In this document: one piece after another, positions 46,274 through 59,446 of the stretch | Numbering within the stretch: position 1 is the stretch's first letter | How the letters are laid out: each line of letters opens with the position of its first letter | Origin: Microbacterium sp. JZ31 | GTDB lineage: Bacteria > Actinomycetota > Actinomycetes > Actinomycetales > Microbacteriaceae | Assembly: GCF_016805985.1 (NCBI RefSeq) | Contig: NZ_CP017661.1 | Coordinates: 2,418,001 to 2,482,000 of the forward strand | Direction: 5' to 3' | DNA length: 64,000 bases | The notes under the pieces: generated by a model | Seen by the model: the letters and a program-made list of their open reading frames with translations, nothing else | Told to the model about the DNA's origin: nothing | Database searches by the model: none | Position numbers and translations under genes: made by a program

Positions 46274-46449
46274 TTTTCCACCGTTGTCCACCGCCCCACC
46301 ACAGGTCTCTCCACCGATCCATCCACAGCCGGCCGATCGGCGGAGGGGCCGATCGAGGCCGGAAATCGCGGTTCCCGGGCGAGGCCGAGCACCCTCTCCA
46401 CAGGTACAACGCTAGGGAGGGCCTCTGACATCCCACAGGCTGTGGATCG
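46274..46449. promoter_or_regulatory. Cluster of DnaA-box-like sites
   Basis: Five sequences with a TCCAC core that resemble the high-GC DnaA box TTGTCCACA: TTTTCCACC (46274), TTGTCCACC (46284), CCATCCACA (46319), CTCTCCACA (46394) and, inverted, TGTGGATCG (46441). The gap 46155-46578 has no gene. A cluster beside ribonucleotide reductase genes suggests DnaA control of nrd, or titration of DnaA. None of the sites is a perfect match. Confidence 0.45.
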
Positions 46450-46578
46450 GGCCCTCTCGGCGTGTCGCGGCGTGTCGCTCGCGGCGGCGATCCGCCCTCG
46501 CTCGAGCGCCCCGACGGCGCGCTCCGCGCCGCCCTGCGCACGCCGTCGGTGACGGCCTCCGCGCGATAATCTGAAGGG

Positions 46579-47787
46579 ATGTCGTCCTACCGTGAGCTCG
46601 CACGCACTTCGGGCGTCGTCCGCATCATCGCCGCGCAGCTGACGGCACGGTTCCCGTCCGGGATGGTCAGCCTCGGCATCCTCATCCACGTCGAGCATCT
46701 GACGCACTCGTACGGCGCCGCGGGCACCGTGCTCGCGGCCATGTCGATCGGGCAGGCCGTGTCCGGTCCGATCACGAGTCGCTGGATGGGTCGCTGGGGC
46801 ATGCGTCCCGTGCTGTCGGTGCTGACGCTGATCTACGCCGCGGCGATCGCGGTCGTCGCGCTCGTGCCGCTTCCGATCCCGGTGCTCGTCGCGCTGGGCC
46901 TGCTCGCGGGGCTGTCGACCCCGCCCGTGCAGTCGGCCGTGCGCACCATCTACCCCAAGCTCGTCAACTCCCGTCAGCTCACGGCGCTGTACTCGCTCGA
47001 CGCGTCGCTGCAGGAGCTCATCTGGGTCGCGGCCCCCGTGCTCGTGACGTTCCTCGCGCTGCAGGTGTCGTCCGTGCTCGCGCTGCTCGTGATCTCCGCC
47101 ATCGCGCTCGCGGGCGGAGCGTGGTTCATCTTCTCCCCCGAGGTCGGGCGGGTGCGGATCCCCCGCAGCCGCAGCTCGTTCGGCCGAGTGCTGCGCAAGC
47201 CCACCGTGCTGCTGACCACCGCCATCGGCGTGCTGTTCATCGGATCGACCGCCGCGATCGAGGCGGGCATCGTCGCGACGTTCGGCGAGGGCGGCGTGGA
47301 GTCCGGGCTCGTGCTCGCCGCGTATGCGTTCGGCAGCCTGACGGGCGGCCTCGGCTCGGGCGGCATCCCCATGAGCCCGTGGTCGACGGCGCGCCGCCTC
47401 GTGATCGTCGCGATCGGCAGCGCGCTCACGCTCGTGATGGTGGAGAACCCGTTCTGGCTGGCGTTCGCGCTGTTCGTGGCGGGCGTCGGCTTCGCCCCCG
47501 CGCTGGCGACGATGCTGGCGAGCACGTCCGCGAGCGTGAAGTTCAGCGAGACGGCCGAGGCGTACGGCTGGATCAACACGGGGCAGCTGATCGGCGCGGC
47601 GCTCGGATCGATGGCGGCCGGCTTCGCGATCGACGGCACGGGCCCGATCGGGGCGTACCTCGTGAGCATCGCGATGATCATCGGCGCGGCGGTGGTCGCC
47701 GCCGTGTTCCACCGGGGCTTCCCGGACCTGCGCGGTCGCGACGCGTCGCCGATCCCCGACACGGAGCAGCTCCCCGTCATCACCTGA
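46579..47787 (+). CDS. MFS transporter
   Basis: A 402-residue transporter with about 12 helices. The GPITSRWMGRWGMRPVL segment is the loop 2-3 motif of MFS, and PPVQSAVRTIYPKLV and SEVGRVRIP-like charged loops separate the two halves. It belongs to the short efflux-type transporters common in actinobacteria; substrate unknown. TAATCT is 6 nt upstream of the ATG (leaderless). It is divergent from nrdH across the NrdR/DnaA-box region. Confidence 0.85.
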   Translation: MSSYRELARTSGVVRIIAAQLTARFPSGMVSLGILIHVEHLTHSYGAAGTVLAAMSIGQAVSGPITSRWMGRWGMRPVLSVLTLIYAAAIAVVALVPLPIPVLVALGLLAGLSTPPVQSAVRTIYPKLVNSRQLTALYSLDASLQELIWVAAPVLVTFLALQVSSVLALLVISAIALAGGAWFIFSPEVGRVRIPRSRSSFGRVLRKPTVLLTTAIGVLFIGSTAAIEAGIVATFGEGGVESGLVLAAYAFGSLTGGLGSGGIPMSPWSTARRLVIVAIGSALTLVMVENPFWLAFALFVAGVGFAPALATMLASTSASVKFSETAEAYGWINTGQLIGAALGSMAAGFAIDGTGPIGAYLVSIAMIIGAAVVAAVFHRGFPDLRGRDASPIPDTEQLPVIT

Positions 47788-47827
47788 GTCCGGCGTCGCC
47801 CGCGTCGGCGGGCAATAGCCTGGTGCG

Positions 47828-48586
47828 ATGACGCCTTCTCCCGTCGCCCTCCCCCGCCTGCACTGGGGCGATCCGTCATCCGACCGCCGCGCGCTGCTCG
47901 TGCATGGGCTCGGATCGTCGGGGGCGCTGATGTGGCGCTTCGGCGTCGCGCTGGCCGACGCCGGGTGGCACGCGACCGCGGTCGACCTGCGGGGACACGG
48001 CGATGCCCCGCGCGCGCTCGACTACTCCGTGGCCGCGTATGCCGCCGACGTCGCACGCACGCTGCCGGATCACGGCGGCTCGTGGGATCTCGTGATCGGC
48101 CACTCGCTGGGGGGCGCGGCGACGACCGTCGCGGCCGCGGACGACCCGGCGTGGACCAGGCGCGTGGTGCTGATCGATCCGGCGATCGTGGTGGACGAGC
48201 GCGACGCCGGCATCGTGCGCCGCAGCCAGGAGCGCGCGTTCGCCGACAACCGCATCGAGGCCGTGCGCGAGGAGCACCCGCACTGGCACCCGCAGGATCT
48301 CGAGCTGAAGGTCGACGCCGTGACCCGCGCGAGCCGCTGGGCCGTCGAGCAGACGAGCACGCAGAACGCGACGTGGGACGTCCGCGACGCGGCGTCGCGC
48401 GTCACGGTGCCGCTGCACGTGCTCGGCGCCGATCCCCAGGTCTACGCCCTGTTCACGGGCGCGACGGCCGAGGCGGTGCTGCGCAATCCGGCCGCGTCGC
48501 TGTCGGTCGTGACCGGCGCGGGGCATTCGCCGCACCGCGACAAGCCGGAGCAGACGATGCGGCAGCTGCTCGAGGTGATCGGCTGA
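47828..48586 (+). CDS. Alpha/beta-hydrolase
   Basis: A 252-residue serine hydrolase. The nucleophile elbow is GHSLGGAA, the oxyanion region is LVHGLGSSGALMWRF and the catalytic His is in TGAGHSPHRDKP near the C-terminus. Substrate unknown; esters or lactones are typical. TAGCCT lies exactly 6 nt upstream of the ATG. The stop shares bases with the next start (TGATG), so the following acyl-CoA dehydrogenase-like gene is translationally coupled. Confidence 0.88.
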   Translation: MTPSPVALPRLHWGDPSSDRRALLVHGLGSSGALMWRFGVALADAGWHATAVDLRGHGDAPRALDYSVAAYAADVARTLPDHGGSWDLVIGHSLGGAATTVAAADDPAWTRRVVLIDPAIVVDERDAGIVRRSQERAFADNRIEAVREEHPHWHPQDLELKVDAVTRASRWAVEQTSTQNATWDVRDAASRVTVPLHVLGADPQVYALFTGATAEAVLRNPAASLSVVTGAGHSPHRDKPEQTMRQLLEVIG

Positions 48587-49743
48587 TGTCCTTCGACGTG
48601 CGGGACGTGCTGTCCGACGAGCTGATCGAGCGGATCCGGTCGCGCGCGGCCCGTGTGGACGCCGACAACGTCTTCCCCGAGGAGGACCTGGCCGAGCTGC
48701 GCGACGCCGGCTACCTGCGCGCACTGGTGCCGGCCGCCCGCGGCGGTCTGGGCCTGACGCTGGCCGAGGTCTCGCTGCTGCAGCAGCGGCTCGCGGAGGC
48801 CGCCCCGGCCACGGCGCTCGCGATCAACATGCACCTCGTCTGGACCGGCGTGGCGAAGGTCATGCAGGATCGCGGCCTCGACGACCTCCGCTTCGTGCAG
48901 GAGGGGGCCGCCGCCGGCGAGGTGTACGCGTTCGGGATCAGCGAGGCCGGCAACGACCTCGTGCTGTTCGGCAGCGGAACCGACGCTGCGCCGCTGCCCG
49001 ACGGCTCCTACGCCTTCACCGGGAGGAAGATCTTCACGTCGCTCGGGCCGGTGTGGACGCAGCTCGGGCTGCACGGGCTCGACACCACGTCGCCCGACGG
49101 GCCGCAGATGGTCTACGCCTTCGTGGGACGCGACGAGCGGATCGTCACCCGCGACGACTGGGACACGCTCGGCATGCGCGGCACGCAGAGTCGCACGACC
49201 GAGCTGAACGGCGTGATCGCCCCGGCCGAGCGCGTCGTCCGCCGCGTCGCGCCCGGCCCGAACCCCGATCCGATCGTGTTCGGCATCTTCAGCGTGTTCG
49301 AGCTGCTGCTGGCGTCGGTCTACACCGGCGTCGCGCGCCGCGCGCTCGACCTCGCCGTCGCCGCGGCCAGGTCGCGCACCTCGAAGAAGACAGGCAAGGC
49401 GTACAGCCAGGACCCGGACATCCGGTGGCGCATCGCCGAGATGGCGCTGGCGTACGACGCCCTCCCGCCGCAGCTCGCGGCTCTGTGCCGCGACATCGAC
49501 GAGCGGACGGATCACGGCGCGCGCTGGTTCTCGCTGCTGTCGGGCATCAAGCATCGCGCGACGGCCACGGCCAAGCGCGTCGTCGACGACGCGATGCTCG
49601 TGGCGGGCGGCTCGTCGTACTTCTCGTCGAACGAGCTGTCGCGCCTGTACCGCGACGTGCTCGCGGGAGCCTTCCATCCGTCCGACCCGGAATCGGCCCA
49701 CGCGACGGTGGCGTCGGCGTGGCTCGGGCCGCTGGAGGCGTAG
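48586..49743 (+). CDS. Acyl-CoA dehydrogenase-family flavoprotein
   Basis: A 385-residue protein with the three-domain acyl-CoA dehydrogenase fold: N-terminal helical part (LAELRDAGYLRALVPAARGGLGL), flavin-contact beta domain (FGISEAGNDL, FTGRKIFTSLGPV, WDTLGMRGTQSRT) and C-terminal four-helix bundle. The usual catalytic Glu could not be placed with certainty, so it may be a flavin monooxygenase or hydroxylase of the DszC type instead. It is coupled to the alpha/beta-hydrolase gene and converges on the next gene with 6 bp between stops. Confidence 0.8.
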   Translation: MSFDVRDVLSDELIERIRSRAARVDADNVFPEEDLAELRDAGYLRALVPAARGGLGLTLAEVSLLQQRLAEAAPATALAINMHLVWTGVAKVMQDRGLDDLRFVQEGAAAGEVYAFGISEAGNDLVLFGSGTDAAPLPDGSYAFTGRKIFTSLGPVWTQLGLHGLDTTSPDGPQMVYAFVGRDERIVTRDDWDTLGMRGTQSRTTELNGVIAPAERVVRRVAPGPNPDPIVFGIFSVFELLLASVYTGVARRALDLAVAAARSRTSKKTGKAYSQDPDIRWRIAEMALAYDALPPQLAALCRDIDERTDHGARWFSLLSGIKHRATATAKRVVDDAMLVAGGSSYFSSNELSRLYRDVLAGAFHPSDPESAHATVASAWLGPLEA

Positions 49744-49749
49744 CCGGCG

Positions 49750-50199
49750 TCAGGAAACGGCGAGCGGGCGGAAGCCTGCCTGCCAGATCGCCTCGAACGG
49801 CTCGCCGAGCAGCGCCTCCAGCAGGGCGAGGTGCCGGTCCTCCGGGAAGTCCGCCGAGGCGAGCGCGGCCTCCGCCGGCAGCGGATCCCCCTTGTTCTCG
49901 ACGACCTCGCCTGCCGCCTCGACACGAAGGCGCTCGGCGGCGCCGACGGTCTGGAGAACATACATGTCGGCCGTGCTGCCGAACATCACGATGTAGGCGG
50001 TGCTGCCGAGCGCGCCTGCCAGCTGCTTCGTGACCTCTCCGAAGTCCGTGTCGACGACGACGGCGTGCTCGCCCACCTGCGCGGCGGCGGAGGGGGACCC
50101 GAATGAACTCGCCTCGTCGAAGGACAGGACGTCCGCGGCCAGAGGCAGCGCGTCCACCGAGGTCCCGGGGAGGACGCCGATCGTGATGTTGTAGCCCAT
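49750..50199 (-). CDS. Conserved hypothetical protein
   Basis: A 149-residue acidic soluble protein that I do not recognise. It has no membrane segment or metal motif. Notable pieces are DTDFGEVTKQLAGALGSTAYIVMFGSTADMY (core LGSTAYIVMFGS) and VENKGDPLPAE, which look like a small alpha/beta domain. ATG 50199 was chosen because TATGTT lies 6 nt upstream; the frame is open to 50217. Confidence 0.6.
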   Translation of the reverse strand: MGYNITIGVLPGTSVDALPLAADVLSFDEASSFGSPSAAAQVGEHAVVVDTDFGEVTKQLAGALGSTAYIVMFGSTADMYVLQTVGAAERLRVEAAGEVVENKGDPLPAEAALASADFPEDRHLALLEALLGEPFEAIWQAGFRPLAVS

Positions 50200-50252
50200 G
50201 ACACGAACATAGATCACGTCCGCGGCGTGGCCTTCGGAGCTCGCCCGCGCGC

Positions 50253-50528
50253 TCAGCGTCCGTCGAAGTCGAAGGCGCGCAGCAGCTCGGCGACGGCCTG
50301 CTCGCGGTCGTCCTCGGCGCCGCTGTCGAACATGTGCGTGACGTGCGTGCGCAGGTGGTTCTCGAGCAGCAACCGATTGAGAGACTCGAGGGAGCGCTGG
50401 ATCGCACGCGACTGCGTGATGATGTCCATGCAGTAGTCCTCGTTCTCGATCATCCGCCCGAGCCCGCGCAGCTGGCCCTCGAGGATGCGGGTGCGGTGCA
50501 GCGCACGCTTCTGGATGTCTTCGATCAC
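50253..50528 (-). CDS. CsoR/RcnR-family metal-sensing repressor (DUF156)
   Basis: A 91-residue all-helical DNA-binding protein. RTRILEGQLRGLGRMIENEDYCMDIITQSRAI carries the family core (EGQLRGLGRMIE with the first-helix Cys in DYCMDI), and NHLRTHV in the second half holds His residues where CsoR has its His-Cys; the third CsoR Cys is replaced, so the sensor may respond to a metal other than Cu(I) or to formaldehyde/sulfur. GTG 50528 was chosen; TACCCT lies 7 nt upstream. It is divergent from the DUF445 gene. Confidence 0.85.
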   Translation of the reverse strand: MIEDIQKRALHRTRILEGQLRGLGRMIENEDYCMDIITQSRAIQRSLESLNRLLLENHLRTHVTHMFDSGAEDDREQAVAELLRAFDFDGR

Positions 50529-50538
50529 GTCAGCGAGG

Positions 50539-50555
50539 GTACCCCCTCCGGGTAT
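50539..50555. promoter_or_regulatory. CsoR-type operator upstream of the repressor gene
   Basis: GTACCC-CCTCC-GGGTAT: inverted TACCC/GGGTA half-sites around a GC core, as in CsoR-family operators. It overlaps the -10 (TACCCT on the minus strand, 50536-50541) of the repressor gene. Confidence 0.6.
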
Positions 50556-50613
50556 GAGCCGGGTGCGGGGAAGGCACGCGTCCGAGACAGAAGCGCGTGC
50601 GAGGATGACGGGC

Positions 50614-51879
50614 ATGGCCTCCGTCGATCTGCTCTCCCCCGCCGACCAGGAACGACTGCGGGGCCTGCGCCGCATGAAGGCCGTCGCCCTCGGGGCCCTG
50701 CTGTTCATGGCGGTGCTGTTCGCCTTCGGCTTCGCACTGCAGGACCGGATCACGGCGTTCGCGTACATCCGCGCCGCCGCGGAGGGCGGGATGGTCGGCG
50801 CCCTCGCCGACTGGTTCGCCGTGACGGCGCTGTTCCGCCGCCCGCTCGGCCTGCCGATCCCCCACACCGCGATCATCCCGACGCGCAAGGACGAGATCGG
50901 CCGCAACCTCGGCGAGTTCGTCGAGACCAACTTCCTCGAGGCCGGCGTCGTGCGCACCAAGCTCGCGTCGACGCCGATCTCGGCACGGCTCGGAGCGTGG
51001 CTCCGGCAGCCCGCGCACGCCGAGCGGATCGCGTCGGAGGGCGCGGCCGTGGCGCAGGGGGTGCTGCGCGCGCTCAGCGACGACGACGTGCGGGACGTCA
51101 TCGAGACGCTCGCGCGCCGCCATCTGATCGAGCCGGGGTGGGGCGATCCGCTCGGCGGCTGGCTCGAGCGCGTGATCGACACCGGCGCGCACCATGGCGC
51201 CGTGGATCTCGCGGCCGAGACGGTCGAGGCGTGGCTGGAGGCGAACCCGGAGGCGTTCCAGGGACTGGTCTCGCGGCGCCTGCCGTCGTGGGTTCCGTCG
51301 ATCGCGCAGCGCCTCGTCGACCACACGGTCTACAACGAGGCGGTCACCTTCGTCCGCGCGCTCCGGACCGATCCGGCACACCCCGCCCGGCGCGCGATCG
51401 ACGGCTACCTGTCGCGGCTGGCCCAGAACCTGCAGCACGATGACGCGACGCGCGGCCGGCTGGAACAGGCCAAGTCGACCCTGTTCGACAGCCCGGGTGT
51501 CCGTCGCCTCGCCGCGGAGGCGTGGGGCGCGGCGAAGCAGGGGCTCCTGCGCGAGCTCGAGCAGCCCGACAGCGCCCTGCGGATGCGCCTGCGCGACGCC
51601 CTGGCCGAGATCGGCGCACGCCTCGAGGAGGAGCCGTCGCTGCGGGCGCGCGTCGACACGTGGGTGACGGACGCCGCGGTGTTCATCGTCGACCGCTACC
51701 GGCACGACATCGCTTCTCTCATCAGCGACACCGTCGAGCGATGGGATCCGCAGGAGACCACGGAGAAGATCGAGCTGATGGTGGGCCGCGACCTGCAGTA
51801 CATCCGCCTGAACGGCACCGTCGTCGGCGCGCTCGCGGGGCTCGTGATCTTCACGATCGCCCACGCGCTGCTGGGCTGA
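50614..51879 (+). CDS. DUF445 membrane protein
   Basis: A 421-residue protein of the YjiN/YheB-like DUF445 family. Near the N-terminus is a helix (about 22-42) and the conserved EGGMVGALADWFAVTALFRRPLGLPIPHTAIIP segment (core GALADWFAVTALFRRP), then KDEIGRNLGEFV, a long helical middle part and a C-terminal transmembrane helix (VVGALAGLVIFTIAHALLG). Function unknown; relatives are inner-membrane proteins. ATG 50614 was chosen with a GAGGA site 9 nt upstream; ATG 50605 in frame is possible. Confidence 0.8.
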   Translation: MASVDLLSPADQERLRGLRRMKAVALGALLFMAVLFAFGFALQDRITAFAYIRAAAEGGMVGALADWFAVTALFRRPLGLPIPHTAIIPTRKDEIGRNLGEFVETNFLEAGVVRTKLASTPISARLGAWLRQPAHAERIASEGAAVAQGVLRALSDDDVRDVIETLARRHLIEPGWGDPLGGWLERVIDTGAHHGAVDLAAETVEAWLEANPEAFQGLVSRRLPSWVPSIAQRLVDHTVYNEAVTFVRALRTDPAHPARRAIDGYLSRLAQNLQHDDATRGRLEQAKSTLFDSPGVRRLAAEAWGAAKQGLLRELEQPDSALRMRLRDALAEIGARLEEEPSLRARVDTWVTDAAVFIVDRYRHDIASLISDTVERWDPQETTEKIELMVGRDLQYIRLNGTVVGALAGLVIFTIAHALLG

Positions 51880-51898
51880 TCGGGCTCGTGCGCGGCGA

Positions 51899-52378
51899 CT
51901 AGTCGACGCGCTCCACGCGCCCGCCCGTGAGCCGGACGAGCTCGTCGAATGTCAACGGGAAGACGGAGTGCGCCGTGCCGGCGGCCGCCCACAGCTGCGG
52001 ATACGTCGACAGGTGCTCGTCCACGACGGTCTCGATCGGCGCGGGATGACCCGTCGGCGCCACGCCGCCGATAACCTGCCCGGTCGCCGCGAGAACCTGT
52101 TCGGCCTTGGCCCGCTTGATCGGCCCTCGACCGAGGCGCTGTGCGAGCGCGGCGGTGTCGACGCGGTGGGCGCCGCTCGTCATCACGAGCAGGGGGCGGT
52201 CGTCGCACCAGAACACGAGACTGTTGGCGATCGCTCCCACGTCGACGCCGAGCGCCGCGGCCGCGAGGGCCGCAGTGGACGCGGCATCGGGAAGGAGCAC
52301 GATCTCGCCGTCGATGCCCGCCTCCTTCAGGCGCGTGGCGACGGCGACATTGCGAGGGTGCAGCTCGGCGACGGACAT
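51899..52378 (-). CDS. YbaK/ProRS-associated-domain aminoacyl-tRNA deacylase
   Basis: A 159-residue YbaK/INS-domain protein that hydrolyses mischarged aminoacyl-tRNA such as Cys- or Ala-tRNA(Pro). Family elements are ANSLVFWCDDRPLLVMTSGAHRVD, RAKAEQVLAATGQVIGGVAPTGHP and the VDEHLSTYPQLWAAAG region (cores IGGVAPTGHP and ANSLVF). ATG 52378 was chosen because TAGACT lies 7 nt upstream and the conserved part starts there; the frame is open to 52450 within the rRNA terminator area. Confidence 0.87.
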   Translation of the reverse strand: MSVAELHPRNVAVATRLKEAGIDGEIVLLPDAASTAALAAAALGVDVGAIANSLVFWCDDRPLLVMTSGAHRVDTAALAQRLGRGPIKRAKAEQVLAATGQVIGGVAPTGHPAPIETVVDEHLSTYPQLWAAAGTAHSVFPLTFDELVRLTGGRVERVD

Positions 52379-52439
52379 GCGCGCCAGTCTACGGAGAAAC
52401 CCCGGCTCGCCTCGACGAGACGAAGTACCCGGGAAATGC

Positions 52440-52471
52440 AGAAGGGCCACCCGTCGTTGGGTGGCCCTTCT
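52440..52471 (-). terminator. Terminator of the rRNA operon
   Basis: AGAAGGGCCACCC-GTCGTT-GGGTGGCCCTTCT, a 13-bp perfect stem, just downstream of the 5S gene on the minus strand and followed there by a short T-containing stretch (GCATTTCCC). Confidence 0.85.
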
Positions 52472-52484
52472 GTCTTAAAGGAAG

Positions 52485-52601
52485 TCCGGCGGTGTCCTAC
52501 TCTCCCACAGGGTCCCCCTGCAGTACCATCGGCGCTGAGAGGCTTAGCTTCCGGGTTCGGAATGTGGCCGGGCGTTTCCCTCTCGCTATGACCGCCGAAA
52601 C
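52485..52601 (-). rRNA. rrf: 5S ribosomal RNA
   Basis: On the minus strand the gene starts GTTTCGGCGGTCATAGCG, has the conserved CCGAACCCGGAAGCTAAG loop region and ends with GTAGGACACCGCCGGAC, whose last bases pair with the 5' end (helix I). Length about 117 nt. It is 100 bp after the 23S gene and before a strong terminator. Confidence 0.93.
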
Positions 52602-52702
52602 ACTGTCGATGTTTCGAACGTTTAGCACGCTGTGTAATTGTGCGTTGTTCTCGACCGTACATCGAGAACCACTCAGTGGACGCGAACGCTTCGCAGAAAG
52701 CG

Positions 52703-57670
<4,968 letters not shown>

Positions 57671-57831
57671 AAGAAACAATGCTGCGATCAGCCGGGAAAA
57701 CGACCGAAGCAGCGAGTTTGATGCTGACCAAAAACGGATGTCAAAACTGACTTCCAAAATTGATCCAAAGGAATCTCGCAACCAACCAAAAGGTCAGTTG
57801 CCGAGGTTATTTGGCATTTGACAAGTGCACG

Positions 57832-57848
57832 CTGTTGAGTTCTCAAGG
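57832..57848 (-). promoter_or_regulatory. boxA-like antitermination motif in the rrn leader
   Basis: On the minus strand CCTTGAGAACTCAACAG, 56 bp downstream of the -10. The same core TTGAGAACT is repeated in the spacer before 23S. Confidence 0.6.
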
Positions 57849-57903
57849 ATCGGATGCTCCCAGCCCTGCGGCTCCCACCGCAGCCCTCCGGGGCAACTTC
57901 TCT

Positions 57904-57931
57904 ATCTTATCCGTCCCGGTCTCGCTGTCAA
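57904..57931 (-). promoter_or_regulatory. rRNA operon promoter
   Basis: On the minus strand -35 TTGACA (57931-57926), a 16-bp spacer and -10 TAAGAT (57909-57904): a near-consensus housekeeping promoter in the right place and direction, about 235 bp upstream of 16S. Confidence 0.75.
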
Positions 57932-58270
57932 ATCGACACGCCGTTGCGCGAACCGCGCTACACAGCGTCCCGATCGGCCAACAAGACCAGACCAGACACA
58001 CCACACGTCCGCTCCCCGAGAGGATCTTCGTTGTGGTGTTCGTCGTCGACCTGGGGTGGGAACCTTCCGGCTCAACCTCACCGCTTGGCGGCGACAAGGG
58101 AATACATTACGTGGATCCCGGGGACCCGGCAAACCAGGGCCGCTCCCGGGCGTGTCGCGACCGCACGGGCCGGCGGTGCGCGCCCCGCGACGGACCGCTG
58201 TCAACCCCTCTGCGCGCGCCCGGAGCGGTTCCTAGCATGGCCGCGTCCAGTCACGACGGAAGGAAGCACC

Positions 58271-58465
58271 ATGGCCGACAACCCCACGCCCATCGAGCTG
58301 CAGAAGTACCTCGGCGGCGTCGACTACCCCGCCAGCAAGGACGACCTCGTCTCCCGTGCGCGCGACAACGGCGCGCCCGACGACCTGGTCTCGAAGCTCG
58401 AGTCGGCGGGAGAGGACTCGTTCGACTCCCCCGCCGACGTGAGCCGCGCCGTCGCAGGCAGCTGA
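58271..58465 (+). CDS. Small DUF2795-family protein
   Basis: A 64-residue acidic protein (PTPIELQKYLGGVDYPASKDDLV region, core LQKYLGGVDYPASK) that matches DUF2795, a short helical domain spread across actinobacteria and of unknown function. The ATG has a GGAAG site 6 nt upstream. The next gene starts directly after its stop, so they are likely one transcript. Confidence 0.82.
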   Translation: MADNPTPIELQKYLGGVDYPASKDDLVSRARDNGAPDDLVSKLESAGEDSFDSPADVSRAVAGS

Positions 58466-59320
58466 GTGACGTCGCGTCGTACGGCCGGCGCGTGGGCCGA
58501 GTCCCCCGCGCCGGCACCGGCGGTCCTCGACGTCCTCATCCCCACCGCGGGCCGCGTGGCCGAGCTCGCGGTGACGCTCGCGGGGCTCGCGGCGCAGGAC
58601 GATCCGCCCTTCGACGTCGTCATCAGCGATCAGTCCGATGACGACGCGCCCTCCCACCCCGCGGTCGCCGCGATGCGCCGCGTGCTGCAGGCACAGGGGC
58701 GGGGCGTGCACGTGCATCGCCATCTCCCCCGGCGCGGGCTGGCGGAGCAGCGCCAGTTCCTGCTCGACAGCTCCTCGGCCGACGCGGTGCTTTTCCTCGA
58801 CGACGACGTGTGGCTCGAGCCCGGCCAGCTGACCCGCATGCACGACGCTCTCCACGAGCTCGACTGCGGGTTGGTGGGGATGGCGGTGCAGGGCCTGTCG
58901 TACCTCGGAGACGACCGCCCCGCCGAGCGGGAGGCGTTCGAGCCGTGGGGCGACCGCGTGGAACCCGAGCGCTTGAGCCGGGACTCCGCCGCCTTCGAGC
59001 GCTGGCGCCTGCACAACGCCGCCAACCTCGCGCACGTGGCGCGAGACGTGCCGCTCCCCGACCGAGGATGGCTGCCCTACCGCGTGGCGTGGATCGGAGG
59101 GTGCGTGATGTTCCGCAGGGACGCGCTGATCGAGGCCGGCGGCTTCGAGTTCTGGCGCGAGCTCGGCTCCCGGCACTCCGGCGAGGACGTGCTTGCCCAG
59201 TGGCGCGTGATGTCGCGGCGGGGCGGTGCCGGGCTGCTTCCGAGCGGCGCGGTGCACCTCGAGGCGCCGACGACGATCCCCGATCGGCCGGTCGACGCGT
59301 TCGACGTCATGGACGTCTGA
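58466..59320 (+). CDS. Family 2 glycosyltransferase
   Basis: A 284-residue GT-A fold enzyme. The nucleotide-sugar region is DVLIPTAGRVAELAVTLAGL, and the DxD metal motif is AVLFLDDDVWLEP (Asp triad). WIGGCVMFRRDALIEAGGF and GEDVLAQWRVM are the acceptor-side signature. It has no membrane segment. The GTG start abuts the DUF2795 stop. It is the first of several glycosyltransferases up to the right edge; a weak hairpin CGCCCG-CCA-CGGGCG follows at 59323-59337. Confidence 0.85.
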   Translation: MTSRRTAGAWAESPAPAPAVLDVLIPTAGRVAELAVTLAGLAAQDDPPFDVVISDQSDDDAPSHPAVAAMRRVLQAQGRGVHVHRHLPRRGLAEQRQFLLDSSSADAVLFLDDDVWLEPGQLTRMHDALHELDCGLVGMAVQGLSYLGDDRPAEREAFEPWGDRVEPERLSRDSAAFERWRLHNAANLAHVARDVPLPDRGWLPYRVAWIGGCVMFRRDALIEAGGFEFWRELGSRHSGEDVLAQWRVMSRRGGAGLLPSGAVHLEAPTTIPDRPVDAFDVMDV

Positions 59321-59446
59321 TCCGCCCGCCACGGGCGCCGCCCGATCGGGCCGAGCACCCGCGCGCACCCGCCCGAATACTCGTCCGCTTCTCCCGCCGG
59401 CGCAAGCCCCTCACGGAGAAGCGCTTCTCGCCTCGATCCTCAGGGC

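Larger units (their letters stand above)
57671..58270 (-). promoter_or_regulatory. rRNA operon leader and upstream region
   Basis: A 600-bp stretch without a supported gene. It holds the rrn promoter at 57904-57931, the leader boxA at 57832-57848 and AT-rich processing sequence next to the 16S 5' end (57680-57800). The part from 57960 to 58270 lies upstream of both rrn and the DUF2795 gene; I see no further clear element there. Confidence 0.6.
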
